Notes under the pieces: generated by a model
Databases searched by the model: none
Told to the model about the DNA's origin: nothing
The model's input: only the letters and a program-made list of their open reading frames with translations
Made by a program: the position numbers and the translations under genes
Source of the DNA: Paralichthys olivaceus
Lineage: Eukaryota > Chordata > Actinopteri > Pleuronectiformes > Paralichthyidae
Reading direction: 5' to 3'
DNA: 64,000 nt
NCBI RefSeq assembly: GCF_024713975.1
Contig: NC_091111.1
Location: forward strand, 20,228,501-20,292,500
Shown here: one piece after another, positions 27,780 through 41,078 of the stretch
Position numbering within the stretch: the stretch's first letter is position 1
How the letters are laid out: every line of letters starts with the position of its first letter

Positions 27780-30050
27780 AGAGAGTTTTCTTCTAATCTC
27801 TAAGAATTTTAGAGACTTTTCTTCTTATCATTAGACTTTTAAAGACTTTTCTTCTAATCGTTAGACTTTTAGAGAGTTTTCTTCTAATCTCTAAGAATTT
27901 TAGAGACTTTTCTTCTTATCATTAGACTTTTAAAGACTTTTCTTCTAATCATTTGACTTTTAGAGACTTTTATTCTAATCATTAGACTTTTAGAGACTTT
28001 TCTTCTAATCATTAGACTTTTAAAGACTTTTCTTCTAATCATTAGACTTTTAGAGACTTTTCTTCTAATCTCTAAGAATTTTAGAGACTTTTCTTCTTAT
28101 CATTAGACTTTTAAAGACTTTTCTTCTAATCATTAGACTTTTAGAGACTTTTCTTCTAATCGTTAGACTTTTAGAGAGTTTTCTTCTAATCTCTAAGAAT
28201 TTTAGAGACTTTTCTTCTAATCGTTAGACTTTTAAAGACTTTTCTTCAAATCATTAGACTTTTAGAGACTTTTCTTCTAATCGTTAGACTTTTAGAGAGT
28301 TTTCTTCTAATTGTTAGACTTTTAGAGACTTTTCTTCTAATCTCTAAGAATTTTAGAGACTTTTCTTCTAATCGTTAGACTTTTAGAGACTTTTCTTCAA
28401 ATCATTAGACTTTTAGAGACTTTTCTTTGAATCGTTAGACTTTTAGAGACTTTTCTTCTAATCTCTAAGAATTTTAGAGACTTTTCTTCTAATTGTTAGA
28501 CTTTTAGAGACTTTTCTTCTTATCGTTAGACTTTAAAAGTTTTTTCTTCTTATCGTTAGACTTTTAGTGACTTTTCTTCTAATCTCTAAGAATTTTAGAG
28601 ACTTTTCTTCTTATCATTAGACTTTTAAAGACTTTTCTTCAAATCATTAGACTTTTCTTTTGATCGTTAGACTTTTAAAGACTTTTCTTAAAATCATTAG
28701 ACTTTTAGAGACTTTTCTTCTAATCGTTAGACTTTTAAAGACTTTTCTTCGAATCATTAGACTTTTAGGGACTTTTCTTTGAATCGTTAGACTTTTAGAG
28801 ACTTTTCTTCTAATCGTTAGACTTTTAGAGACTTTTCTTCAAATCTTTAGACTTTTAGAGACTTTTCTTTGAATCGTTAGACTTTTAGAGACTTTTCTTC
28901 TAATCTCTAAGAATTTTAGAGACTTTTCTTCTAATCGTTAGACTTTTAGAGACTTTTCTTCTTATCGTTAGACTTTTAGAGACTTTTCTTTGAATCGTTA
29001 GACTTTTAGAGACTTTTCTTCTAATCGTTAGACTTTTAGAGACTTTTCTTCTAATCGTTAGACTTTTAGAGACTTTTCTTCTAATCATTAGACTTTTAGA
29101 GACTTTTCTTCTAATCATTAGACTTTTAGAGACTTTTCTTCTAATCATTAGACTTTTAAAGACTTTTCTTCTAATCATTAGACTTTTAGAGACTTTTCTT
29201 CTAATCTCTAAGAATTTTAGAGACTTTTCTTCTTATCATTAGACTTTTAAAGACTTTTCTTCTAATCATTAGACTTTTAGAGACTTTTCTTCTTATCGTT
29301 AGACTTTTAGAGAGTTTTCTTCTAATCTCTAAGAATTTTAGAGACTTTTCTTCTAATCGTTAGACTTTTAAAGACTTTTCTTCAAATCATTAGACTTTTA
29401 GAGACTTTTCTTCTAATCGTTAGACTTTTAGAGAGTTTTCTTCTAATTGTTAGACTTTTAGAGACTTTTCTTCTAATCTCTAAGAATTTTAGAGACTTTT
29501 CTTCTAATCGTTAGACTTTTAGAGACTTTTCTTCAAATCATTAGACTTTTAGAGACTTTTCTTTGAATCGTTAGACTTTTAGAGACTTTTCTTCTAATCT
29601 CTAAGAATTTTAGAGACTTTTCTTCTAATCGTTAGACTTTTAGAGACTTTTCTTCTTATCGTTAGACTTTAAAAGTTTTTTCTTCTTATCGTTAGACTTT
29701 TAGTGACTTTTCTTCTAATCTCTAAGAATTTTAGAGACTTTTCTTCTTATCATTAGACTTTTAAAGACTTTTCTTCAAATCATTAGACTTTTCTTTTGAT
29801 CGTTAGACTTTTAAAGACTTTTCTTAAAATCATTAGACTTTTAGAGACTTTTCTTCTAATCGTTAGACTTTTAAAGACTTTTCTTCGAATCATTAGACTT
29901 TTAGGGACTTTTCTTTGAATCGTTAGACTTTTAGAGACTTTTCTTCTAATCGTTAGACTTTTAGAGACTTTTCTTCAAATCATTAGACTTTTAGAGACTT
30001 TTCTTTGAATCGTTAGACTTTTAGAGACTTTTCTTCTAATCTCTAAGAAT
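27780..30050. repeat. Second higher-order duplication in the array (offset 1136 bp)
   Basis: The unique variant CTTTTAGTGACTTTTCTTC at 28561 recurs at 29697. The neighbouring truncated unit ATTAGACTTTTCTTTTGATC and the TTAGGGAC variant recur in the same order. This indicates a block duplication of about 1.1 kb near the right end of the array. Block edges are approximate. Confidence 0.75.
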
Positions 30051-30345
30051 TTTAGAGACTTTTCTTCTAATCGTTAGACTTTTAGAGACTTTTCTTCTTA
30101 TCGTTAGACTTTTAGAGACTTTTCTTTGAATCGTTAGACTTTTAGAGACTTTTCTTCTAATCATTAGACTTTTAGAGACTTTTCTTCTAATCATTAGACT
30201 TTTAGAGACTTTTCTTCTAATTGTTAGACTTTTAGAGAGTTTTCTTCAAATCTCTAAGAATTTTAGAGAGTTTTCTTCCAATCATTAGACTTTTAGAGAC
30301 TTTTCTTCTAATCGTTACTTTTAAAGACTTTTCTTCTAATCATTA

Positions 30346-30864
30346 AGCCTAGTTTATGCTTCTGCGTCACGTCGACGCCGTACCTACGCCGTACCTACGG
30401 CGTACCTACGGCGTAGACGCAGACCCCTACGCCGTAGCCTGACGTGCGCCTCCCAAAAATCGTAACTACGCGGACGTCGACGCGGACCGTAAGCGCTGTG
30501 ATTGGTCCGCTCCGAACGTAAGTTCCGGCAGTTGCTTTTCCGGTCTTTCTTCCTCGTCGTAAAAACCAGCTCCGCAAACGTTTTCTTTGTAGCTTGCGCT
30601 TCAACATTTGCAATATAAGCATTTGTTCTTCAATATTGATGAGCTCCAACAACTAATACAGCTGCTCCACCTCGGTCGCCATTGTTTACTTTACGGAAGA
30701 AAAAGCGAGGATTCGGCTATAACCACACAAACACACCGCTACACCCCCTAGCGGCATGGCGGTGAATTGCAGAGCAACGCGTTCCCTCGACGCAGAACTT
30801 CGAATGCTCAACGACTGACGGCGTAGGTACGGCGTCGACGTGACGCAGAAGCATAAACTAGGCT
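30346..30864. mobile_element. PIF/Harbinger-type non-autonomous DNA transposon (519 bp)
   Basis: Inserted in the satellite. The element begins AGCCTAGTTTATGCTTCTGC and ends with the reverse complement. The terminal inverted repeats match over about 47 bp, continuing through CGTCACGTCGACGCCGTACC. It is flanked by a 3 bp duplication, TTA at 30343-30345 and 30865-30867, the TWA target typical of PIF/Harbinger. Inside, CCTACGCCGTA motifs repeat near both ends. On the minus strand around 30685-30520 a frame begins MATEVEQLY, meets a stop, then continues with LLELINIEEQMLILQMLKRK and an RKRLRSWF-like motif. It resembles the N-terminus of Harbinger nucleases, so this looks like an internally deleted, dead copy. 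Family assignment is inferred from TSD, TIR and this remnant. Confidence 0.82.
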
Positions 30865-31041
30865 TTAGACTTTTAGAGACTTTTCTTCTAATCGTTAGAC
30901 TTTTAAAGACTTTTCTTTTGATCATTAGACTTTTAAAGACTTTTCTTTTGATCATTAGACTTTTAGAGAGTTTTCGTCTTGTTAGACTTTTTAATTAAAC
31001 AGCTCTTGTTAATAAAAACAACAGTCTTGTTTATACAAGTT

Positions 31042-31047
31042 TTATTA
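31042..31047 (-). terminator. rrm2: Polyadenylation signal of rrm2 copy 2
   Basis: AATAAA on the minus strand, about 360 bases after the stop codon at 31406 and only about 50 bases from the satellite array. It defines a 3' UTR that is unlike that of copy 1. Confidence 0.55.
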
Positions 31048-31405
31048 CAAAAAGTGTTTACATTAAAACTAAAAACTGTACATTTGATAGTTCAGGACAA
31101 ATGTCAGACTACCGTCTAAAATTTTCAAAAAACAGGGATAAAAAATAGTTATTTACATGTTATCATTTGGAAACATAATGATCCTTTAGTTCATAAAATG
31201 TCCTGTACAAACTAAAACCCACATGTATACATTCACCTTTCATACTGCTGCCAGTTAAAAGGCTGGGGTCAATCCCAGCATCCTCTGGGACACCGGATTA
31301 TGTTGAATTACAGTGAAAAGTCTATCTTCTTCCAGCAGAGGTCAGCGACGGCCTCGAGCGGCGGCTGGAACGTGTGGCCTAGCGGTGGTTGGTCCGGCCA
31401 CGGCC
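31048..31405 (-). other. rrm2: Probable 3' UTR of rrm2 copy 2
   Basis: Shares the first ~77 bases after the stop (31329-31405) with copy 1, then is unrelated to it. AT-rich, no competing gene seen. Confidence 0.5.
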
Positions 31406-34542
<3,137 letters not shown>

Positions 34543-34596
34543 CTTGAAGCCGAGAGAGAAGGTGACGAAGAAGAGACTGATGGCGGCTCACTGAGT

Positions 34597-34720
34597 CTGG
34601 AGCTGCTTCTTCTGGAGCTGCTTCTTCTGGAGCTGCTTCTTCTGGAGCTGCTTCTTCTGGAGCTGCTTCTTCTGGAGCTGCTTCTTCTGGAGCTTCTTCT
34701 TCTGGAGCTTCTTCTTCTTT
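34597..34720. repeat. 15 bp tandem repeat in the rrm2 copy 2 leader
   Basis: About eight copies of TCTGGAGCTGCTTCT, the last ones TCTGGAGCTTCTTCT. Starts right where similarity to copy 1 runs off the window edge, so it cannot be compared. Confidence 0.9.
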
Positions 34721-34842
34721 GTTTGATGGCGGCTCACTGAGTCTGGAGCTTCTTCTTCTTTGTTTGATGGCGGCTCACTGACTCTGGAGCTTCTTCTTCT
34801 TTGTTTGATGGCGGCTCACTGACTCTGGAGCTGCTTCTTCTT
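34720..34842. repeat. 41 bp triplicated segment of the rrm2 copy 2 leader
   Basis: Three near-identical units, each containing GATGGCGGCTCACTGAG (or ACTGAC) followed by TCTGGAGCTTCTTCTTC. The same core is also found once next to the coding start (about 34578-34610), so part of the 5' leader has been multiplied. Confidence 0.85.
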
Positions 34843-34965
34843 CGCTTCTCCTTTTATTGGAATCTTGGCGCTTCAACACAGCTGACCAATCAGAGCGCGG
34901 CTCTTTAAAGTGACGCTGCGGCGGAGCCAATCAGGCTGCGAGCCGCGTTCACGTGACATCCGCGG
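34843..34965 (-). promoter_or_regulatory. rrm2: Promoter of rrm2 copy 2 (NF-Y and E2F-like sites)
   Basis: On the minus strand there are CCAAT/ATTGG boxes at 34886-34890 and 34927-34931, and an additional ATTGG at 34857-34861 on the plus strand. An E2F-like TCTTGGCGC lies at 34863-34871, with TTTAAAG/AATAAAAGG TATA-like sequence nearby. Paired NF-Y boxes and E2F control are well known in mammalian RRM2 promoters. The transcription start was not determined. Confidence 0.6.
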
Positions 34966-34991
34966 GCTGCGGACAAATCCAAGTCTTAGTT

Positions 34992-35067
34992 TGGGGGGGG
35001 GGGTCAGAGTTACAAAACAGTCCGAAAGTGACGTCACACAAGAGTCACAACGAGTCTTTACAACTCT
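34992..35067. repeat. Direct repeat with CRE, copy A
   Basis: A G-run followed by GTCAGAGTTACAAAACAGTC and CGAAAGTGACGTCACAC. Repeated almost exactly at 35235-35309, 242 bp downstream. Both carry a palindromic TGACGTCA. Confidence 0.85.
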
Positions 35068-35234
35068 AAATGAAAAAGGCACAAATGGAATAAAATCACC
35101 TGTAAAGATCAACAGATAGATTCAATACAAATAGTTTCATAGTTTCTAAAACTTCTCTCATCGTATTTATGAACATAAAATTACATTTTTTCAACTTTAA
35201 AGCTGAAACACTTCAGTCATCATTTAAGTTTTTG

Positions 35235-35309
35235 AGGGGGGGGGGGGGGTCAGAGTTACAAAACAGTCCGAAAGTGACGTCACACAAGATTCACAACGAG
35301 TCTTTACGA
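35235..35309. repeat. Direct repeat with CRE, copy B
   Basis: Second copy of the segment at 34992-35067, with a longer G-run and a single base change (AGATTCAC for AGAGTCAC). Confidence 0.85.
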
Positions 35310-35372
35310 AACATCGAGATGTGACTTCAGACACGTCAGAGCGACATTTAGACACGCCCATTACGAAGAAGA

Positions 35373-35472
35373 ATAGTGTGTGTGTGTCTGTGTGTGTGTG
35401 TCTGTGTCTGTGTGTGTGTCTGTGTGTGTGTGTGTCTGTGTGTGTGTCTGTGTGTGTGTCTGTGTGTGTGTG
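35373..35472. repeat. TG/TCTG microsatellite
   Basis: About 100 bp of (TG)n regularly interrupted by TC, giving a TGTGTGTGTC higher-order pattern. Confidence 0.95.
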
Positions 35473-35584
35473 GTAGCTGCTCTGTCTCTATGACAACAGG
35501 AGCCTGTCACCACACGGTGTCGCTGTGAGCTCCATTTCTTCTTCTTCGTTTTTTCTGTGGCTCGTGCAGAATGTCGGTCAGTAA

Positions 35585-35720
35585 GGCAGTGGGCGGGGTC
35601 TTCGTCAGCCAATGACGCCTCTGTCTGTCGTGCCCGGGAGGACGTCAGTCTTCTGCCATTGGTCACACCCCCCAGAGCTGTCTCGGGATTGGCTGAGCGC
35701 TGTTACCGGGTGCTCCGGTT
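35585..35720. promoter_or_regulatory. Orphan promoter-like cluster between rrm2 copy 2 and klf11
   Basis: CpG-rich segment with a GC box GGGCGGGG (35591-35598), CCAAT (35609-35613), two ATTGG boxes (35658-35662, 35688-35692) and a GACGTCAG half-CRE (35641-35648). No coding exon was found on either side. It could be a distal rrm2 promoter or a non-coding RNA promoter; human CYS1 lies in the equivalent interval. Confidence 0.35.
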
Positions 35721-35772
35721 GTATAACGTCCTCATTGTCGTCGAGCAGAAACTTTATATAAGAAATGACATA

Positions 35773-36210
35773 TTATTATATATATATATACATATAAAGT
35801 TATATATTAATATTATAAAAAGAGACTAATCATAATATATAAACATGTTTATTATATATTATACTTATATAACATTATATATATATCAGGTATGATGAAA
35901 CGTGCCCCTGGTCAGACACACACGCCAAAACTTAACCTCTATAATTTACAATACCCACAGTAAAAACACATTATACTGAACAAATAAGAAGACAACCACT
36001 ACACTTGATATTTTCTGTGAGGTTTGAATTGTCTCTTTTTAGCTGATTTGTTAAGAACTGTTACATATTCAGATTATAAATAAAGTTAATCGTCACTTCA
36101 GTGTTTCTTTGGTTTCACATTTAAATTGTTGTTATAAATGAAGCTACAGTTCGAATCATGCAAAGACATCTCAGTAAATAAAGTACAGACCAACACTTAT
36201 GATGGAGGTA
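35773..36210. other. AT-rich intergenic stretch
   Basis: TATATA-rich low-complexity sequence to about 35890, then unremarkable AT-rich DNA up to the klf11 polyadenylation signal. No gene seen. Confidence 0.6.
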
Positions 36211-36214
36211 CGTT

Positions 36215-37498
36215 TTTATTATAAAAGCCATTTTCTTCACCATCGCTTACAGGCAAATGTTCAGAAATGGGATTATTCCAAGAAAAGTGGATATTATTAA
36301 GAATAACATTTAATAACATGAGGTATTTTCTTACTGGCTACACTATGGGCCAAATCAAGCTATCAAAAACAGTACTTTTCCCTCAACATATAATTATTAA
36401 ATAAGAATAATATTGTGTAAAGCAAAGATAGTAGGTAGTATCACAGTGAGGAATACTGTCCACTGACATTTTTAAAATATCAATAACTCGTACTGTCAAT
36501 AAATGCAGATTGGAATACACGTAACATTCATATAGATATCAATATATTTACAGTATTTACAGTCACAGACAAGCAGAAGGCGAACAATAGAAGCACAATA
36601 CAGAGGCTTTGGCGAAAAATAAAACGAGTGCATACATTTTGCTACACTTGACATATACACATGTAGTAAACATGATTATACACGGAGAGAGTACAAAAAC
36701 AAGCAAGATCTAAAAAATCCAGTGCAATGTCAGGTTTTTGTTGGTTTCTGTCCGTGGATGAATAGCAGCCTGTCGCCTTCACGTCCTCCTCTTCCTCCTC
36801 AGTGAGTTTGTGGTTGGTGGGAATAAAATGTCCTGAGAGGGCGGGAAACTCGTTCTGTCGTCCGCTGGCAGCTCCGGCTACGTGAACAGATTATTACAGC
36901 TTGTCTTTCTTAATCATATGTGGCATGAACACACCTTGATGTTCGGACACACATGAAAGTATCTGAATGAAGCTAGCTAGTGAGCTAATGGTTAGCACAG
37001 TAGCCAGACAGCTTAGCATCACCCACCATGAACAGTCATAGTATCTTCGTATTTGTGAGTGTTTACAATCTCCTGACATTTGTTCTCTGTGCGTTTTACT
37101 GAGGAAGAGTCAGATTTATTAGGAGTTGGAGTGTATTAAACATTTCAGCCTCAGGGGGGAGCTGGTGTGTCTGGCCAATGCTGCTTAGCTCACAAAAGGT
37201 TTAGTTTCTATGGCAACATGAAAAGAAACATGGATCAGTCACTGGGGAAACAGATAACTGGGCTGGTTTCCATGGCAACTTAACTAGTTTCATGTGATGT
37301 GATAACGAGCTGTGACAGTTTTGACCCTGTTCTGTGGCGTGTGTAAACGTAGCCGGGGCCCGGTCGTCGTCACGTGTTCACCGGCCGATTGAGATGTGCA
37401 GTAGAAATGATCGTCCTGATGTGACGGGTGGAGCGGACTGAACCAACCCCCCCACCCCTCCTGGGGTCCTGAGTCGGCCCTGTGGGCTCCTGAGTCTG
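36215..37498 (-). other. klf11: Probable klf11 3' UTR with polyadenylation signal
   Basis: About 1.28 kb of AT-rich non-coding sequence after the klf11 stop, ending at an AATAAA on the minus strand (36215-36220). No transcript support; a shorter UTR is possible. Confidence 0.45.
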
Positions 37499-39249
37499 TT
37501 AGTTGGCGGTGGGAATGAGCACGCCGACAGGAAGCGCAGGGCCTCTGTTTTGGCCCTTGGGCAGGGCCACTCTGTTGAGGTCTCCGGTTTCGGCGGGCCA
37601 CGAGGACGCCCTCTTGGAGGTCATGTGCCGCCGGGCATGTTTGGTCAAGTGGTCACTGCGCATGAAGCGCCGGTCACACACGTTGCAGACAAACTTCTTC
37701 TCGCCAGTGTGCGTCCTGCGGTGGCGAGAAAGCTCATCAGAACGGGCAAACTTTTTGTCACATCCCTCCCAGTGACAGCTGAACGGCTTTTCACCTGCAC
37801 AGGAGGAAAAGAAGCCAAGTGTTAACACGCTGGAACAGAACCACAGACACACTCTCAGCCAGTGTCAGTGTCAATCATGACGTGTTTTTTAACGTCAGTG
37901 AGTAAACAACAACCTGAAATGACAGAAACATCTTTGACAAACATTTATTTACGTCTACTATGATTTTTTAGTTTGGTTCATGTCCCATCTGCTAACATGG
38001 AGGAGGGTTTATGATCTATACTGCAGCCAGACACCAGGGGGCGATCCAGATGATCTGGCTTCACTTTTGTCGTCCATATTTATTTACAGTCACTGCTCAT
38101 ATTTACATCCATATTTAATCAACTGATCAATATGTAAATAATCGCTGCAGCTACAGTCTCTCACTCATCGTTTCAACAATTCTCCACTGATGAACAGAAC
38201 AAAGAAACAACCAATGAGGAGAGGGACGATTTGCCCGGTAGGTGCAGTGTGTGTCTCTACCTGTGTGTGTGCGCAGGTGAGCCTTCAGGTGGGAACTCTT
38301 GAAATACGTCTTTTTGCAGCCAGGGAAGTTGCAGACGTAGTTTCTCCTGCGGGAGAAGTCGACCTGCGAGGCGCCGCTCACTCCTGACGGCATGTAAACT
38401 GGAGCAGGGGCCAGTGGGAGCAGTTTGGTGTTGCCCAGGGTCATGACGGTCTGCGGTCCCTGCGGCGGCTGGGAGACGGGCGACTGGGGGACCACGAACA
38501 TCACGGTCCCCTGCGGCACAGCCGAGCCCAACAGCAGAGGCTGGAGGGGCTTTGGCCCCCCCTGAGTCTGCACCTGAACCGGACCTTGGACGAAGGCGGA
38601 GATCATCCCCGTCCGGCCGCTCACCGGGATCACCTGACAGAGCAGCGGGGAGGGGGAGACCGGCGAGGAGTGAGGAGGAGACACCGAGGAGTGAGGAGGG
38701 GACACCGAGGAGTGAGGAGGAGACACCGAAGAGGGAGGAGAGGACAGGTTGTCAGGAGATAGAGGACGTCCATCCTTCTCGTCCGTCTTTAGAAGTCGGG
38801 GCTGAGGCGGCATTTGTGATGGCGGGGAGCAGGAGGGGGAAGGGGGAGGAGGAGGAATACTGAGGCTGTCGGCGGTGTGGCGGATCACGCTGGTGGCCAT
38901 GGCTCTGCCGGGCAGAGCCACACAGGACGACTCCGTCTGAGGTGCTGAGGTGTCCGAGGCGAAGAGGGAGGAGGAGGAGTCACTGAGGAGGGTGGAGCCC
39001 ATGCAGAGCGCCAGGCGGGGTAAGACTGCTCTGGGGGGGGGGCTCAGAGCAGAGGTGGTGGAGGACTCGGAGAAGCTCGGACTGTGAGGTGGAGTCATAC
39101 ACTGAGAAGATGATAATAAAGAGTTCTAGTTTGTAACAGGTTAATGTGACAGGCTTCATTATGAGAACAGTATTTATTTATATGCAGTTTTACTTGATTA
39201 TCATTGATCATAATTTCAAACTCTTACACTTCCAGAGGGTTCAAACTAT

Positions 39250-39287
<38 letters not shown>

Positions 39288-39788
39288 ACATTTATATATT
39301 TTTTTACATTCATTAATTTATACATGTTAATATTTGTTATTAATTAATACTTAAAAAAACTAAGATACATGATACACAAAAAAAATCCTTTTCTTGTTGA
39401 AGTTATTTTTGACTTGTTTATTTCTATTCCCACTATAATTAAGTACCATTCGATATTTTACTCTTTAAAAGCCATTAAAAGAAGTATGATTTATTATTAA
39501 CGATCATGTATTGACATTATTATAGAAACAAGTTGAATTTCCAACATTGTGTTAAACGTCTCTTCTCACCAGTGACGACAGAGCGATCAGGTCTTTGGGG
39601 GCGTCTCCCTCCGGATGGAGCTGGATGGAGTCACAGGAGTCAGAGGTTGGGGTCAGGGGGCGGGGTTTGTGTGACCTTTGACCCCAGAAGCTCATGCTGA
39701 CGAGCGCCTCAGCAGCCTCCAGGTCGTGGTACTCAATGCACGGCTTCAGCTCCATGGTCGCCGCTGGCTGTCCGTCCATACGGTCAAC
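37499..39788 (-). CDS. klf11: Krueppel-like factor 11 (TIEG2), three main coding exons
   Basis: Nuclear GC-box-binding repressor/activator of the TIEG family (KLF10/KLF11), TGF-beta inducible in mammals. Exons on the minus strand: 39788-39570, 39101-38261, 37794-37499. From the ATG at 39779 they give 448 aa. An N-terminal Sin3-interacting helix ([11 protein letters not shown], residues 19-29) is followed by CMTPPHSP, then VIRHTADS and long Pro/Ser-rich regulatory sequence. [11 protein letters not shown] leads into three C-terminal C2H2 fingers (C327/C332/H345/H349; C357/C362/H375/H379; C387/C390/H403/H407). The phase-1 splice falls in the first TGEKP linker. [14 protein letters not shown] and the finger-1 region favour KLF11 over KLF10. 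An upstream exon near 42981-43181 is open in frame and would extend the N-terminus; its use as coding sequence is uncertain. Confidence 0.92.
37915..38110 (-). repeat. Dispersed repeat in klf11 last intron
   Basis: Reverse complement resembles 60240-60400 in adam17 intron 12. Shared blocks include GATCGCCCCCTGGTGTCTGG, then CATAAACC, TCCTCCATGT, AGCAGATGGGACATG and TTTCTGTC(G/A)TTTCAGG. Two diverged copies in the window, in opposite orientation, suggest an old SINE- or MITE-like family I cannot name. Confidence 0.7.
39253..39284. repeat. TG microsatellite in klf11 intron
   Basis: Uninterrupted (GT)n of about 32 bp. Confidence 0.95.
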
Positions 39789-39990
39789 CTGAGACAGACC
39801 AGGACAGAACGAGACTTAAATCTGATCCACGAGAACAAAACCTGAACAAGTATGAACCGGAATCAAACCAGTTCAGTGTTTCTGGAAACAAACGTGGCGA
39901 CAGCAGCTTTCACAGCTCATCATCGACAACAAACGGAAACTCTGGTTCACATGTTCGACACCTGAAGAAGTCCTGCAACTGACCCCAGAC

Positions 39991-41078
39991 ATGTTGTGTA
40001 GACATGTTGTGTAGACATGTTGTGTGGTCATGTTGTGTAGACATGTTGTGTAGACATGTTGTGTAGTCATGTTGTGTGGTCATGTTGTGTAGACATGTTG
40101 TGTAGACATGTTGTGTAGTCATGTTGTGTGGTCATGTTGTGTGGTCATGTTGTGTAGACATGTTGTGTAGACATGTTGTGTAGTCATGTTGTGTAGACAT
40201 GTTGTGTAGTCATGTTGTGTGGTCATGTTGTGTAGACATGTTGTGTAGTCATGTTGTGTAGACATGTTGTGTAGTCATGTTGTGTGGTCATGTTGTGTAG
40301 ACATGTTGTGTAGACATGTTGTGTAGACATGTTGTGTGGTCATGTTGTGTGGTCATGTTGTGTAGTCATGTTGTGTAGTCATGTTGTGTGGTCATGTTGT
40401 GTAGTCATGTTGTGTAGACATGTTGTGTAGACATGTTGTGTGGTCATGTTGTGTAGACATGTTGTGTAGACATGTTGTGTAGACATGTTGTGTGGTCATG
40501 TTGTGTAGACATGTTGTGTAGACATGTTGTGTAGTCATGTTGTGTAGACATGTTGTGTAGACATGTTGTGTGGTCATGTTGTGTAGTCATGTTGTGTACA
40601 CATGTTGTGTGGTCATGTTGTGTAGTCATGTTGTGTGGTCATGTTGTGTAGACATGTTGTGTAGTCATGTTGTGTAGACATGTTGTGTAGTCATGTTGTG
40701 TAGACATGTTGTGTAGACATGTTGTGTAGACATGTTGTGTAGACATGTTGTGTAGTCATGTTGTGTAGACATGTTGTGTAGACATGTTGTGTAGACATGT
40801 TGTGTAGACATGTTGTGTAGTCATGTTGTGTAGACATGTTGTGTAGACATGTTGTGTAGACATGTTGTGTAGTCATGTTGTGTAGACATGTTGTGTAGAC
40901 ATGTTGTGTAGACATGTTGTGTAGTCATGTTGTGTAGACATGTTGTGTAGATATGTTGTGTAGACATGTTGTGTAGACATGTTGTGTAGTCATGTTGTGT
41001 AGACATGTTGTGTAGACATGTTGTGTAGACATGTTGTGTAGTCATGTTGTGTAGACATGTTGTGTAGACATGTTGTGT
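39991..41078. repeat. 13 bp minisatellite in klf11 intron 1
   Basis: About 84 copies of CATGTTGTGTAGA and its variants ending AGT or GGT. The order of variants is irregular, with short runs of the same variant. Confidence 0.97.

Larger units (their letters stand above)
10557..30989. repeat. 20.4 kb satellite-like array of a ~30 bp unit
   Basis: About 660-680 head-to-tail copies of a 30 bp unit, read in two halves as ATCATTAGACTTTTAGAGAC and TTTTCTTCTA. Recurrent alternatives are ATCGTTAGAC, AGAGAG or AAAGAC, and CTTCAA/CTTTGA/CTTTTGA/CTTCTT. Variant units with TCTCTAAGAATTTTAGAG or CCCTAAGAATTTTAGAG, or a shortened GACTTTAAAAG form, are interspersed. The + strand is very T-rich and G-poor. 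The array lies between the converging 3' ends of lgals8 and rrm2 copy 2 and is interrupted once by a DNA transposon (30346-30864). The period is a multiple of three, so long open frames of 10-residue repeats run on both strands; these are not genes. Confidence 0.98.

Noticed and set aside
10649-29178. Many open frames of 60-227 codons with 10-residue repeats (SLMIRRKVFK type on minus, LLKTFLLIIR type on plus)
   Set aside because: They follow from a 30 bp tandem unit, a multiple of three, with few stops. They are open on both strands and lack any start context, splice or domain signal.
10557-30989. CRISPR-like array
   Set aside because: Units are contiguous with no unique spacers, and the genome is a vertebrate's.
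35757-35835. Possible tRNA or small RNA in the AT-rich stretch
   Set aside because: No cloverleaf, A/B box or anticodon arm could be drawn. The only tRNA-like motif in the window is the broken SINE at 55403.
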